Source: Lineus longissimus
Taxonomy: Eukaryota > Nemertea > Pilidiophora > Heteronemertea > Lineidae
Assembly: GCF_910592395.1 (NCBI RefSeq)
Contig: NC_088314.1
Span: forward strand, 13,454,001 to 13,518,000
DNA length: 64,000 nucleotides
Direction: 5' to 3'
This document shows positions 23,274-34,488 of this stretch, one piece after another. The notes below the pieces were generated by a model. It ran no database searches. It had not been told where the DNA came from and worked only from the letters and a program-made list of their open reading frames with translations. How positions within the stretch are numbered: the first letter of the stretch is position 1; each line of letters begins with the position of its first letter. The position numbers and the translations under genes are program-made.

Positions 23274-23775
23274 TCAACAGACTTGCTGCAGACAAGTGCT
23301 TTGTGCAAAACCGAGAGATAAGTCCAATCCTATGGCAGTAGTGGCATTGTCATTGTCGCATGTCTCTTGGTCTTCTGTATTCATGTTTTTTTCTCCAGTT
23401 CCTCTTGGAGTAAACTTAGACTCTGTATTCTTTATAGGGGGACCAGTGGCCTTAGCCTGATCATGGTTTGACAACTGTGGGACTGTATCATTTCGCACTG
23501 AATTGAAAAAAATAATAAGGATGTTTCTTCCTCTAGCCTCCCAAAATTCCTGGGTTGACCTAGGGGCTCTCTCCTATAGGAACAATTTTAGTTTTGACCC
23601 ACAGGCACGGAGTAACTGCTCTCTCAGTATGAGGTCAATCACCCCCTCATATGTTTTGGTGGCTTTTGCTAATTCTGTCCAATGATCAAAGCAGTTACGA
23701 AGCTGTGTGGCTAACTGATTTTGCAATGTGGACTGTAACTGCTCCACTATTTGCCTGATGGGCCTAACGTTTCCG
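23274..23775 (-). pseudogene. gag-like relic (SCAN-like capsid region)
   Basis: One minus-strand frame stays open for about 165 codons except for a TAG at 23,574-23,576. It reads TQLRNCFDHWTELAKATKTY, then GVIDLILREQLLRACGSKL and, after the stop, ERAPRSTQEFWEARG. This order resembles the capsid/SCAN-like region of some Gypsy-type gag proteins (a helix with ..LILREQ.. followed by ..F(L)..ERAP..). No zinc knuckle, protease or LTR was found nearby, so it is an isolated, inactive fragment. It could also derive from a domesticated gag gene. Confidence 0.5.
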
Positions 23776-25032
23776 GTGGCATGATGGGGTGCCCTCTTCC
23801 ATGTCTATTATGTCCCCTGTGATGCAATGCAAAATATGGCCCACCTCTCATTGCCTGCCTGACAGAAAATCCCCTTGTGAAATCCAACCCAGCTACAAAC
23901 TTGACAGGTGATGCAGTTAAACATGCCATGATGTAGGCACACTTCACCTAATACCTCTCTGCTGAATATGGCCAAGAGGTTTACCTGAAGTGCTTAGCCA
24001 TGGTTGTCAACCAAAGATGTATTAGTTTAAGCCGATATGAGATGATGTCTGTCAATAGCACAACTAACAAGATGGTCCTCCATCTTGCCACATGATCATT
24101 AGCCAGGCATTGCTTGGACATGGTATATGTTCTCTCATAACATGGCCAATTATTGCATGAGACGTGATATTGCGATGATGTCCTGATTCCTATTGGCAGG
24201 ATGAGACAAATGGAGAGGCAGCATTTAAGTAATGACAGACGAGAGGCAAAGAATCCAATGTAGGGCCATGCTTTATTGTCTTTTATAGAATGAGGCATAA
24301 GAACTTGAAGGTTGCATGCTGCAGATCAGTTGAACCTTATTTTTAATGATGGGTTACTTGAGAGAAAATGCCCGGCTGTGACCAATGAAGATTTTCATAA
24401 CCCACCTCTCTGCCTCCGTTTTCATCTGCCAATAATCTACTAGATCAGAGGCAGATTTAGGGTGAGATAATGTCAGGTGGTTACTGACAGGGCATGAAGG
24501 GCGACTGAGTCGAGTCCAGATGATGAAGTATCAGCAGTTAATGACAGTTGGTTATTCACATGGTGAATTGAGGGTGACCACCTGATCAAGTATCAGCTGG
24601 ATTCAGGGTGGTGTGATGAGAGAGGGCTGATCAGATAGCCATTGAGAGCTCGCATGATCATGTATCTACTTGGGGACGGGCGACGAGGTTGGACAAAGTA
24701 TGATCGGCGTTGACCTTTGCCCTCTTTAAGTTTTAAGCTGTGATTGGAGCACGCGCTGAGAGAGTGCCGAGAAAACAGGAACAAGTTTAGTTTTGTGTAT
24801 CTCGATAGTGGTGACACAAACGCATGAGGGTCAGGAAGCAGAAATCCCACTCGTGTGTTTATTTGGGCAGACTACAACCTTTTTACAAATTTTTAGTTTT
24901 GCAATGTGAATATTATTTTTAAATCTCTGAAAATAAACCCTCTTAAATTTGCTGGATTACAGTATATTGTGAATGGAAAATATGCAGAATTGTATGTGAT
25001 ATGTAACTGTTTAATATATTGTGTATTTGTAG
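23776..25032. other. no recognisable feature; upstream IMMP2L intron
   Basis: If IMMP2L is organised as in vertebrates, this belongs to the intron preceding the exon at 25,033. No upstream exon (signal anchor or the catalytic serine segment) could be found here or elsewhere to the left. Confidence 0.5.
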
Positions 25033-25098
25033 GTCGCCTAGCAATCCTGAGCAAAGACTGATTAAACGAATCATTGCTTTAGAAGGTGACACGGTGAG
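25033..25098 (+). CDS. IMMP2L: IMMP2L exon with catalytic lysine
   Basis: The acceptor is tttgtag/g and the donor is gtgag/gtaagt. The first base completes a codon from the missing upstream exon. The exon then encodes [18 protein letters not shown] plus DTV and two bases of an arginine codon. The lysine of LIKR aligns with the general base of signal peptidase I enzymes. Confidence 0.93.
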
Positions 25099-28000
25099 GT
25101 AAGTGTTGTTCTGTCATTCTAGTTATTCAAGTAAGAAATGGATACCGAATTGGAGGTATTGGTTATCTCACCAAAACCGTGCAGCCGAAACTATGAAATT
25201 GATGAATTTCGCGGTGACTTTTTGAATTTACGCACCGAAGGTCATGTATCTGTTGACCTATATTTTGGTAAATTGAAGGTAGCCCTTTGACCCCTGACAT
25301 TCTGGAAATTATTTTTTTCAATAGTTTCTATTCATAGCTCCTTGCAGAACTCTTTAGATATTGGGAAAAAATAGTGGAAAGTGGCTGGAAACAGGAATTT
25401 TTCATCAAAGGTCACCAAAAGTTGACCCCGCATCAAACATTTTGAACATCTGATTTCTTTAGTTTATGAGCTTTCATATAAATATAACTTGTAATACATG
25501 ATTTTGAACTCCAACAGTATATAAAAATCATTTTTAAAATTCATGTCTGAATTTGTGAAACCCTAAAAAAAAGGCGGTTACAGATGGAAAGTGCCAAAAA
25601 ATTGGCGGCTCTATTGGGTTAATTTTACTAGTTTTAATGGTCGCATTGAAGATTTAGATGGTCTGAATGATTTTGCTTTTACAGAAACTGCATAATTTAT
25701 AAGCATTTTTGCATCTTGTATTTCAGAACTCTCCATTATAAAAATCGCTATGTGAGGATTCCAGAAGGACACTGCTGGGTTGAAGGTGATCATCATGGCC
25801 ATAGTTTAGATAGTAACTTATTTGGACCTGTAAGTAACTGATTAGAGAGTGAAGCTAGACGCAAGGGCCCAACGCGCCGCGTAGCGGCAAAAAAGTGAAG
25901 CTGGCGAAACATTTATAACGGGTCACCGTCACTTATTATTGGACTTATAGCGCATTTACGGGGTTGCAACTATTTTGCTTTATAGTGTCACCAGGAAAGA
26001 AAAGCATGCGACCTAACGCCGATCTATTTGTATAAAGTGATAATTGGAAGGTATATAGTAGGAAATATCAATAAAATAATCATTCCATGTCGTCTTTTGA
26101 GGGCATTTTTGATTGTAAAAAATATATGTGTACGTCATCGTAGTCTCTGCAATGATAATTTTATCAGAGCAGTCTCGCGCAAGTAGAAGTTCTTTACCTA
26201 TTAGTTCTTCACTTATTAGTCTCAACGTCTGGCGCAAAGCCAGACGTTTTCCATTACGATTTCACTACGATGTTTGACAAGAAGGAGCAGTGCGCGAGAT
26301 ATGCTAATGAGCAGACTTCCCTCGCTTGAGTTTCTGAAGAATGTTCCATATCGCGCTAAGCTCATCACTACTGATTATGACAGGCGTGCAACGGTAGGTA
26401 TCTGCTCCCCAACTTCCACCCTAATACGGTACAATAAGTTACCATTTGATGGGAATGGGACAATGCCCTCACTGTGTATGGAGTCATAGGGATAAGAAGA
26501 CATTATTCATTAGTGTTGGTACAAGTGATTTTGCCCAAAAAGCATGCGCATTCAAAAAACAAAATATGCAAGGTATCACGTACATGACCATGACGACGTG
26601 CAGAAAGTGCACTGGCCAGTGCATACCCTATGGCTATGTACTAGTAAACATGGTAGGCCTAAACATGAACAACATCATTATTCATCGGCAGTTCATTTTA
26701 CTCCGAGCTTTTCCTGAAACATATAGCCATGATGATTAGGCCTACCATGTACCATGACCAATAACAGCACTAGATCATGTAGATGTCAACAAGTTCACAT
26801 GATGATGATGAACCGTATAATCCCGCATGGCGCATGTGGGGCAAGCGTCTAAACCAAAGCCCCAAAATCACTTGTTTTGGTCTATTTCACTTGTGTTTCC
26901 CCCCTCTCCCAGTCCATAATACATTTACAGTTTACAATCCCCGATCATGGCCCAACAAAAGGTCATCGGTTGACTAAAGGAACACAACTGTTCAATGGAT
27001 TTATAGTTGAATGCGATCAAACTACGTCTTTTCAATCGTGGATTGTAAATTTAACCCCATGGGCCTAGGGAAGGCCCTATAACAATACTTTCGACACAGT
27101 TATTATCTCCGGTGCCTCCACCATGTTACACACAGTGCTCACTGCTGATTCTAAAATGCGCCACCTAGTCAAAACAGGACATATGTTCTTCTAGGAATAG
27201 ATCTCTTTCCAATATTTCGTCATTCCACTATCGTCATCACCTCATCATACTTTCATTGACATTACAGGCACACATCCACAGAGCACTCTTCAAATCATCT
27301 ACACAGTGGTTATCCAACTAGGATTATAAAGGTAATTTCTTAGCCCCGCACAGTGGGTTTCAGTCTTGATAAAGGGGCACTATTGCTAGCAGCTAGGTAG
27401 GCAAGATAAAGTTAGACGAAGTAGCCGATAGGGGTCTCTCACCCCTCAAAGTCCGTCACAACTATTCAAGCTTGTACAAGGAATACATGCAGCGCTGACT
27501 CTAACAAGACCCAATGGGAATGTCGCACAGTCATCTGTCAAAAACAAGACCTATGTTGCAGTATGATCTCTTGCCAATATTTAATAATTGCACTATCGTC
27601 ATCACCTCATCATACTTCATTGACATTACAGGCACACATGGACATTGACCACTGTTGCAGTCAACGACACAGTCGCTATCCAAGTAGCATTATAGAGGTA
27701 ATTATCATTATCATACCTCATTAGCATGTGAACCAATCACGTCGCGTCCTTTGCGATCACGGCAAAGCCTCATGGAATAATGTCTTTCACCGTTGAATAA
27801 TTTTTCATATTCCATGCCTACAAGTACAACTTCAATTTCTTCATATTCCATGGCTAGAAGTTCAATACTAATATAATATCCAAGATAAAGTTACAAGAAG
27901 TAGTCAATAGGGGTCTCTCACCTCTCACTGTATGTCCACACTATTCACGCTTGTACGGGAAATACATTCAATGCTGAATCTAACAACACCCAGTGCCCTT

Positions 28001-31000
28001 ACTCTGTATATTAGTCACTGGAAGATGGCCCATTTCACTCCTTGCTTCTACTTCGCCTATAGTCTCATTGCAAACGCTTCAGTTCTATGATATCACATTC
28101 ACTTTCAGCTGTCATGCAACGCAACAACTGTGCTATCTGCCATCGCACATCAACGAAGAAGTGCAGCCGCTCACATTCCACCTCACGTCTGTCCGACCAG
28201 CTGCAATCCTCGAGGACGCCCCACTGTACCACGATTTCACTACGATGTTTGACAAGAAGGAGCAGTGCGCGAGATAGGCTAATGAGCAGACTTCCCTCGC
28301 TTGAGTTTCAGAAGAATGTTCCATATCGCGCTAAGCTGACCACTGCTGACCATGACAGGCGTGCATTGGACTGGTACAGGTTGGAACTAAACATTGAATA
28401 TGCTGGTGGTGACGCTTTCTGATGAGAAGTTGGTCGTGACTGATGCAGTATCCTTGGACTTGTCCACAGCATCGTTCAATCATTGCTCTCTGAGCTGCCT
28501 TGATTCTGTACTTACCCAAATACTAAGACCAAATGCCTGTTGACTGTGCTTTAAGAGAGACTGGCGCCATGCCTAGAGATATGACTGACCCCTATTGGCA
28601 AATTTGTATGACTTTATCTTGCCTACCTAGCTGCTGCCTATAGTCTCCCTTTAACTGCGGAACACTTCAAAGTCGATAAAATGCCATGTTCCACCTTTTA
28701 ATGTGTTCAGACCGCCATTTTCAAAATAATCAAGTCAGGACACTGCCTTCTAGTCTCATAATAAATTTTGCTTTCCTCAATAATAACATTTCTTCTTCTT
28801 CAATGCTTTCATCATTCCAAACTTCTCCTCCTCTGACTTTTACAGGGGTACAGTCATGGCAATCAAAACCCAAATACTGAGACCAAATGCCTGTTGACTG
28901 TGCTTTAAGAGAGACTGGCGCCATGCCTAGTCTCTCTTAAAGCACAGTCAACAGACACCAACCCCCTCAGACTCAGAAACCACAAACGCCCAACCCTTCG
29001 TGCTACCTTAATACTTCTGGGTTATTTAGAGTCAGTTACTCTTTCTCCCACTTTTGATGGCTTAAACCATTGGTGTTGCACTTATGCAGCGGTCAATGTG
29101 AACTCTGTACCCTCCCCCCCCCCCCTGTTCAGGCGAACAACCCTTTAATACCACCACATCTCCCAGGGTGTCCCGATCATTTACCAGGAAACCACCTCAG
29201 CTCCAATTCTGTGGTACAGGGTTCGACTCCAAATCCAGCAATTATGATGAACAACACTTGCTATTTCTAGAAGAACTCCCAGCCCCTCCGAAATCCCTCA
29301 ATGTGTATCTTGAGGGTGTATAACAAACATCGACCAAAGTTCCTACAATCACAGGAAAACGGCTCGTCCTGCTTGGGGGGGGGTTCAGATTTCACATTGA
29401 CCGCTGCATTAAATACAGTTAGTACCAGAACTAAGTATCGTTTTTTAGCTGCGCGGTCCGAGTAGGAACCAAGGATGATCCCCGGATCGTATCGTACTGT
29501 GGGTGTACCGTGCAATGAATTTTTGCATTATGGTCCGAGAGAAAGAAGTTCACGACCCAAAAAAATTCATAGTACTGTTAGATTAAATAAATAGTACGAG
29601 CCAATAGAAGTCGAAGTATGATTTTGGTCTTGCCTGAGTATCGTCTGACAAGCTGGTGCTTGTCGCGAGTGGGACATACTTCGATTGAAAACATCATATG
29701 TGTCTAGTGTGGTAATCGTTGGCTAAGGCTAGAATATAAGTGCTAATATTTACGGATAAGTTTGAAGCTTGATAAAACGTACCTCTTTTGCCCTGTTGTC
29801 AAGAAAGTGAAATGCCAACTTTCCCGCGAATTCTTCATGGTAAACAAACTTCAATTTCCCACCTTATTACGTCAGACAATATCACAAATGGAAAGAAAAT
29901 CTTAACGCAGTCTCCAGTTAGAGTGTTTATGTTGCTGATCAAGACTATTCATTAATCTTTGAACTTTGACCTCTATATATTAAATATCTGGCCAAACCAA
30001 AAACTTGTGTCATACTAGCAAATTTGACCCCGTGTGAATGATGAGAAGTGGTGTTGTTGAGGTTGGTTGGGGTTACCTGTGTAAAAGGACAATGGACACA
30101 CTTTTTCATTTGTCTCCTCAGTAGTGAACTTACCATATGAATTTCATCAGATTCTGTTAAATTGTATTGGAGTTACTGCACGTTTTTAGCTAAGCCCCCT
30201 AGTGTTGAAACCGTAAATCAGATCGGGCCAATTTTCAATAGCGAACTGCGCCTATTGATATGTGAAAAGAAAGCAATCTCAACTTAGAGCCTTTATGTCA
30301 TCTCGATAGACGGACCGACTGATAGTGAAGAGGAGAACCATACCCCTCGTCCATACCGCTGGCCAAGGGGTAAAAACAAAGAGTTATTGTTCCCGCCCTC
30401 CCCCCTCAATAACATAGAAATGACCTTGTATTCTAAAAGGCCTTGGTCACATGATATCATTATATTCTAAAATGGAAAACACGTTAAACTTCGTTTTGGC
30501 CACACAGGTCCTTGGTATCGCAGCCCAGGACCAAGGACAATGACAATGTATCGTAGTGTATACAAAATGTCCGTAGGGCAAAATTCCTTGATTCCATCGA
30601 TAATTGCACGCAAAGTGCGTATTAAACAGGGAAATAATCATCACAACCGTTCATTATTTACTTATATGAGACAATAATTCCTCAATAGTTGGTATTATCC
30701 AAATAAAAGAAGATTTATGAGGCCTGAAAGATTTGTAAACACCGGGGCTGCACTCGATCAGACTCAGGAAGCCCCATCTTCTCAGGTGACTTGGCCCAGT
30801 ATATGTGGCCCGGAGTTATGCACACAAGACTGCATCACTCTTTGACGAAAGCAGGACCACTTATTATTTGGTTTACTTTTGGCACCTTTTGGAATAAAAA
30901 CTAATCAAATTGCGTCGCAAACCCTCGACTCTGCCACGGATTTTGGTCTGCATTTTAGGTCAACCCGAGCGGTCTTGATTATACAACCAAGGACCTGTAG

Positions 31001-33174
31001 CTCGGTATTTATTCCTTAATCCAACACCACACATGTCCAGTAGGCTTATCATTTATTACCCCTCAGCCATAAAGGCTAGAGGGGTATTGTCGAGGTGTTC
31101 ACCGTCTGTCCTTTGGTCTTGCCATCTGTCCATTGATCTCGTTTACCGAGCCTATCGCCGTAACCATAAATGCTCGGCATTCCATCTCTGGGTGGTTTGA
31201 AGGTCTTATGGTGCCATTGTGCCTTTCTGCAGTTTTGACTGGGGGGGGGCTTCATGTGAAAAATTACTTTTGACTATATCTCATGAGTAATGCTAGCTAG
31301 AATCATGCAATTTTTACTGTGGACACTGCTCATCAGACTTCATCACATTATTCCCGGGTTTTTGATTTGACCTACTTTTCAAGGTCACAGCAAGGGTCAA
31401 ATTGCATAAATTTACTGTAATCGGTTTCCCAAGCATATCTCCATAACTATTGAGGCTAGGTTTTTCATCTGTAGGTGGTTTGAAGGTCTTATGGTGCCAT
31501 TGTGCCTTTTGGCAGTTTTGAAGATTTTTGAGCTACGCTTGGCGCCAGAGGGTGCTTCATGTGAAAAACTACTTTTGGCTATATCTCATGAATTATGCTA
31601 CCTAAAATCATGAAATGCTTACAGGACACTGCACATGAGACTTCATCGCATAATAACCAGGTTTTTGATTTGACCTACTTTTCAAGGTCACAGGGGTCAA
31701 ATAGCATAAATTGACTGCAATGAGGAACCGGCGTTAAGATAAATGCCAGTGGTGGCGCCACAATCGATCGTACCTTCTGTCGCCATGACGTCATTTTCTG
31801 GTCTGTTGACGTCGCATGAGGTCAATCACAGGAAACCATTACGGACATTTTTGCACAGGATTTCAACAACAGAAAACGTGCCCAATAACTGGCATCGCGC
31901 ATATTTTCCGCAAAATTATCTTAAGAAACTGATAGCTCAATAGATTTAAAACAGGAAGCAAGATGCAAACGTCGCCGAAATCGGTCGAAAATAAACTATC
32001 GTTTTCGGGCTCAGAAATAACATGATAATGCATTGGAAATGGAGAGTTTTGGTATGATCGATTGCAGCGCCACGTGGCGGATAAATCGCGCCGGTTCCTC
32101 ATTGGTTTCAGGAGCATATCTGCGTAATTTTTGAGGCGAGGCTTTTCATCTTTTGATGATTTGAATGTCTTATGGTGCTTTTTGCCTTTTTGCTTACAGT
32201 GGACACTGCTCATGAGACTTCATCACATAATACCTGGGTTTTTGATTTGGTTTATTTTTCAAGGTCACAGGGGTCAAATAGTGTAAGTTGACTGTAGTTG
32301 GTTTTCCAGAGCATATCACCGTAACTTTTGGGGCTAGGCTTTGGATCTTTGGGTGGTTTTAAGGTCTTATGGTGCCATTGTGCCTTTTGGCACTTTTGAT
32401 AATTTTTTAATTACACTTTATATCTCATGAACTATGCTAGCTAAAATAATGAAATGCTTACTGTGTACACTGCTCATGAGACCACACCATATAAGACCTG
32501 GGTTTTTAATTAGACCTACTTTTCAAGGTCACTGGGATCAAATAGCGTAAATTGACTGTTATCGGTTTCTGGAGCATGTCGCCATAACTATTGATGCTTG
32601 AATGTTTATCATTGGGTTGTATGATGGTCTTATGGTGGCATTGTGTATTTTAGAACTTTTGCTCATCAGCCAAAAAGGTATCTTTTTCTCACAAACTATT
32701 TTCAGCTATATCTCATGCGTGATGCGGGTAGTCCACTAAGCCAACTTCACTATCATGTCACCTTCAGTGTGGGCTGTGGGGTTATGCTCGCTTTGCGATG
32801 CTATTTTTTATTCATGGTAGTTTCACACGTTCCCTATGCTCAGACTTGAACACATTAATATGCCTACCGGTCACACTAAAAGTCAAGAGACGTCTGCAAT
32901 AGGGAGCATTTGATTATTTCATTATGCTCAATTCATTAATGTTGATTTTGTGTTTCAACCCACAATAATAAAGGGATTTACACTACATCTTAATGTGCTT
33001 GTGTCATTTCAGGTGTCTGTGTCTCTAATCCAAGCCAAAGCATCACATATAGTCTGGCCACCATCTAGATGGCAACGATTAAAGACATTAGAAACAAAAA
33101 GTAGGATTAATATAATGGAATATAACGTTGATATTGGTACCCAAACTGATGAAGTGGATGATCTTCTGAAATGA
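25033..33174 (+). CDS. IMMP2L: IMMP2L, mitochondrial inner membrane peptidase subunit 2, 3' half (three exons)
   Basis: Catalytic subunit of the IMP complex, a signal peptidase I-type serine/lysine protease of the inner mitochondrial membrane. It clips sorting peptides from proteins delivered to the intermembrane space. The visible exons join in phase and encode the second half of the protein. [16 protein letters not shown] contains the general-base lysine (LIKR). [18 protein letters not shown] is the conserved GD..SxDSxxFGP box. The last exon carries [12 protein letters not shown] and a longer C-terminal tail. Exon boundaries fall at the same places as in the human gene as I know it. The exons for the N-terminal anchor and catalytic serine are not visible, so the gene starts left of 25,033, probably outside the window. 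Confidence 0.93.
25727..25829 (+). CDS. IMMP2L: IMMP2L exon with GD-H-H-x-H-S box
   Basis: The acceptor is tatttcag/a and the donor is ggacct/gtaagt. The first base completes the split arginine codon, and 34 codons follow. They include [18 protein letters not shown] and the [13 protein letters not shown] box, which is the most conserved signature of the family. Intron length before it is 628 bp. Confidence 0.95.
25830..27369. other. IMMP2L intron, left part; one duplicated cassette
   Basis: No independent gene is supported. A block at 26,253-26,397 is about 90% similar to 28,228-28,373 (see that entry). The sequence ccactatcgtcatcacctca, present near 27,230, recurs near 27,595. Confidence 0.55.
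26253..26397 (+). repeat. duplicated coding-like cassette, copy 1
   Basis: Nearly the same sequence as 28,228-28,373, including gatttcactacgatgtttga, aagaaggagcagtgcgcgag and cttccctcgcttgagtttc. Both copies keep one frame open ([10 protein letters not shown], then KNVPYRAKL), although no protein family is recognised. It lies outside the inverted-repeat element that holds copy 2. Confidence 0.75.
27370..28653. mobile_element. inverted-repeat element of about 1.28 kb in the IMMP2L intron
   Basis: The left end (taaaggggcactattgctag, then cagctaggtaggcaagataa) is the inverted counterpart of the right end (28,580-28,653). Similarity continues for about 70 bp to ataggggtc. A second internal copy of the subterminal block (aagataaagtta..ataggggtctctcacc) lies near 27,890. 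No transposase is seen. The interior carries a coding-like cassette at about 28,100-28,420. I found no clear target duplication, so the exact ends and superfamily are open. Confidence 0.6.
28108..28422 (+). other. coding-like cassette carried in the intronic element, copy 2
   Basis: After a possible acceptor (cacattcactttcag, ending 28,107) one frame encodes [19 protein letters not shown] and runs to a stop near 28,277. An overlapping frame encodes [20 protein letters not shown] and stays open to 28,422. Both look like real protein, as if one frame change separates two parts of one exon. The right half also occurs at 26,253. No family is recognised. It may be a captured host-gene fragment or part of an unknown transposon protein. 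Confidence 0.35.
28733..28870 (-). other. candidate terminal exon, unassigned
   Basis: The minus-strand frame encodes [19 protein letters not shown], followed by [15 protein letters not shown], and stops in TGA. The acidic, helix-like composition looks like a genuine C-terminus. A possible acceptor (gtcag) lies just upstream. No other exon of such a gene was found, so this is a weak call. Confidence 0.2.
28892..28953. repeat. perfect 25-bp inverted repeat (hairpin)
   Basis: The arm tgttgactgtgctttaagag (28,892 onward, 25 nt) is followed after a 12-nt spacer by its exact reverse complement (28,929-28,953). The left arm and spacer also occur, without the right arm, at about 28,538-28,574 inside the neighbouring inverted-repeat element. 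Confidence 0.9.
28954..31079. other. IMMP2L intron, featureless part
   Basis: Poly-C tract near 29,112. No gene, RNA or repeat with another copy in this window was noticed. Confidence 0.4.
31080..32640 (+). repeat. R310-related array (variant), with nested insertion
   Basis: About four units of roughly 310 bp share gatttgacctacttttcaag, gtcacaggggtcaaatagc, gcatatctccgtaact-like, ggtttgaaggtcttatggtg and ctatatctcatgaattatgc blocks. The family is related to R310 through the gacctacttttcaaggtcac block but has its own intervening sequence. One unit is interrupted at 31,722-32,100. Confidence 0.75.
31722..32100. mobile_element. 379-bp inverted-repeat MITE nested in the array
   Basis: The left end (gaggaaccggcg, then ataaatgccagtggtggcgc, caatcgatcgtacc) is the imperfect inverse of the right end (ggtatgatcgattg..gcgccacgtggcggataaat..cgccggttcctc) over about 45 bp. 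Removing it restores the expected unit (ctgca-at-tggtttc), consistent with a 2-bp AT duplication. No ORF of note. Confidence 0.75.
33013..33174 (+). CDS. IMMP2L: IMMP2L last coding exon
   Basis: The acceptor is gtgtcatttcag/g. It is open for 53 codons and ends in TGA at 33,172-33,174. It begins [20 protein letters not shown], the counterpart of the family's last conserved block. A 33-residue tail rich in Asp, Glu and Thr at its end follows, which appears unrelated to the vertebrate tail. A possible polyadenylation signal, attaaa, lies at 33,357-33,362. Confidence 0.93.
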   Translation: MSVSLIQAKASHIVWPPSRWQRLKTLETKSRINIMEYNVDIGTQTDEVDDLLK

Positions 33175-33471
33175 ACATCTGTGAACAGTTTGTCAATCTC
33201 TGCTTCTGGGCCTGAAGTGGCCTGATGGCTCGAGTCTAAGAATCTGTGCCCAAGCATTGATGACCATCATTAACAGAGTGTTGTATATAAGGACTTATGA
33301 TGTGCATCACCACCCCACCAAGCCTCACAAGATTCCTACCAACCACAGGCTGTGGCATTAAAATTACCTGCCTGCAAAGTGGTGAAACCCTTTAAGGACT
33401 GATATATTATAAATTATTGCATGCTCACAGACTGATAGATTTTTGACTATTTGAAAATAGAGGGAAATCCT

Positions 33472-34488
33472 TTTTGGCTCACCGTAGGGGAGTCAATACA
33501 ACACCGCAGTGTCCGTCGTCCGTCGTCGTATCCTATTTCTAAAACAGTGGCACGTTTCTTAACCGCTAGGGCTATGGACTCAAAACTTTGTAGGCATGAC
33601 CCCCTAGGTCAGATGACCTTTGACACTAAATTTCGGTCCGGTCTGATTCTTAACTTGGCCACCAGGGGGCCGAAACAAAAAAATTGAATAGTGCCATATC
33701 TAACTTATTACTGATTAGTTGTTGGTAACATTTTTATGGTAGATACTCTTAGCAAGGATACATCACATATGTTACGGGTTTCTGATTTGACGTACTTGTC
33801 AAGGTCACTGAGGTCAAATGGCGTAAATTGGCCATTTGAGCGTAACTGTGGAACGTTTGTTAACGCCTGAGGCTATGAACTTGAGACTTTGTACAAAGTA
33901 CCCCACAGGTCAGCAGACCTCTGACCCTGAATTTCGGTCAGGTCTGATTCTCGACTTGGCCACCAGAGGGCCAAAAGTGAAAACCTAGAAAGTGTGATAT
34001 CTCGCTTATTATTGATTTGTTTTCAATAACATTTTTATGGTAGGTTCTCCTAGCAAGGACACATCACATATCATATGAGTTTTTGATTTGACCTGCTTTT
34101 CAAGGTCACAGAGGTCAAATGGTGTAAATTGGCTGTTTGAGTGTAACTGTGGCACGTTTCTTAACCACTAAAGCTATGAACTTGAAATTTGGTACACAAG
34201 ACTCCCTACGTCATGTAACCTCGGACAGCGAATTTCGATCTGACCTGTTACTCAACTTGGCCACCAGGAGGCCAAAACTAAAAGGTTAAAAGTGCAATAT
34301 CTCGGTTATTAGTGACTTGTTTTTGATGATATTCTTATGGTACTTACTCCAAGCAACGATACATCACATGTTATACCAACTTTGGTTTAACCTATATACT
34401 ATACATGTACAATGTTTCTTAACCTGGATGAATTCCAAAGCACCAAATATCTATAGGTGAGCACAATGGCCCCTGGCCGTTTCATTTC
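33472..34488 (+). repeat. full-length R310 element
   Basis: Starts tttttggctcaccg, passes through gacaccgcagtgtccgtcgt-like sequence and three tandem units of about 300 bp, and ends ggtgagcacaatggcccctg, gccgtttcatt. The start (ggctcacc) and end (ggtgagc) are short inverted repeats. No coding capacity. The tail is nearly identical to window bases 1-100, so the family was recently active or is homogenised. Confidence 0.8.
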
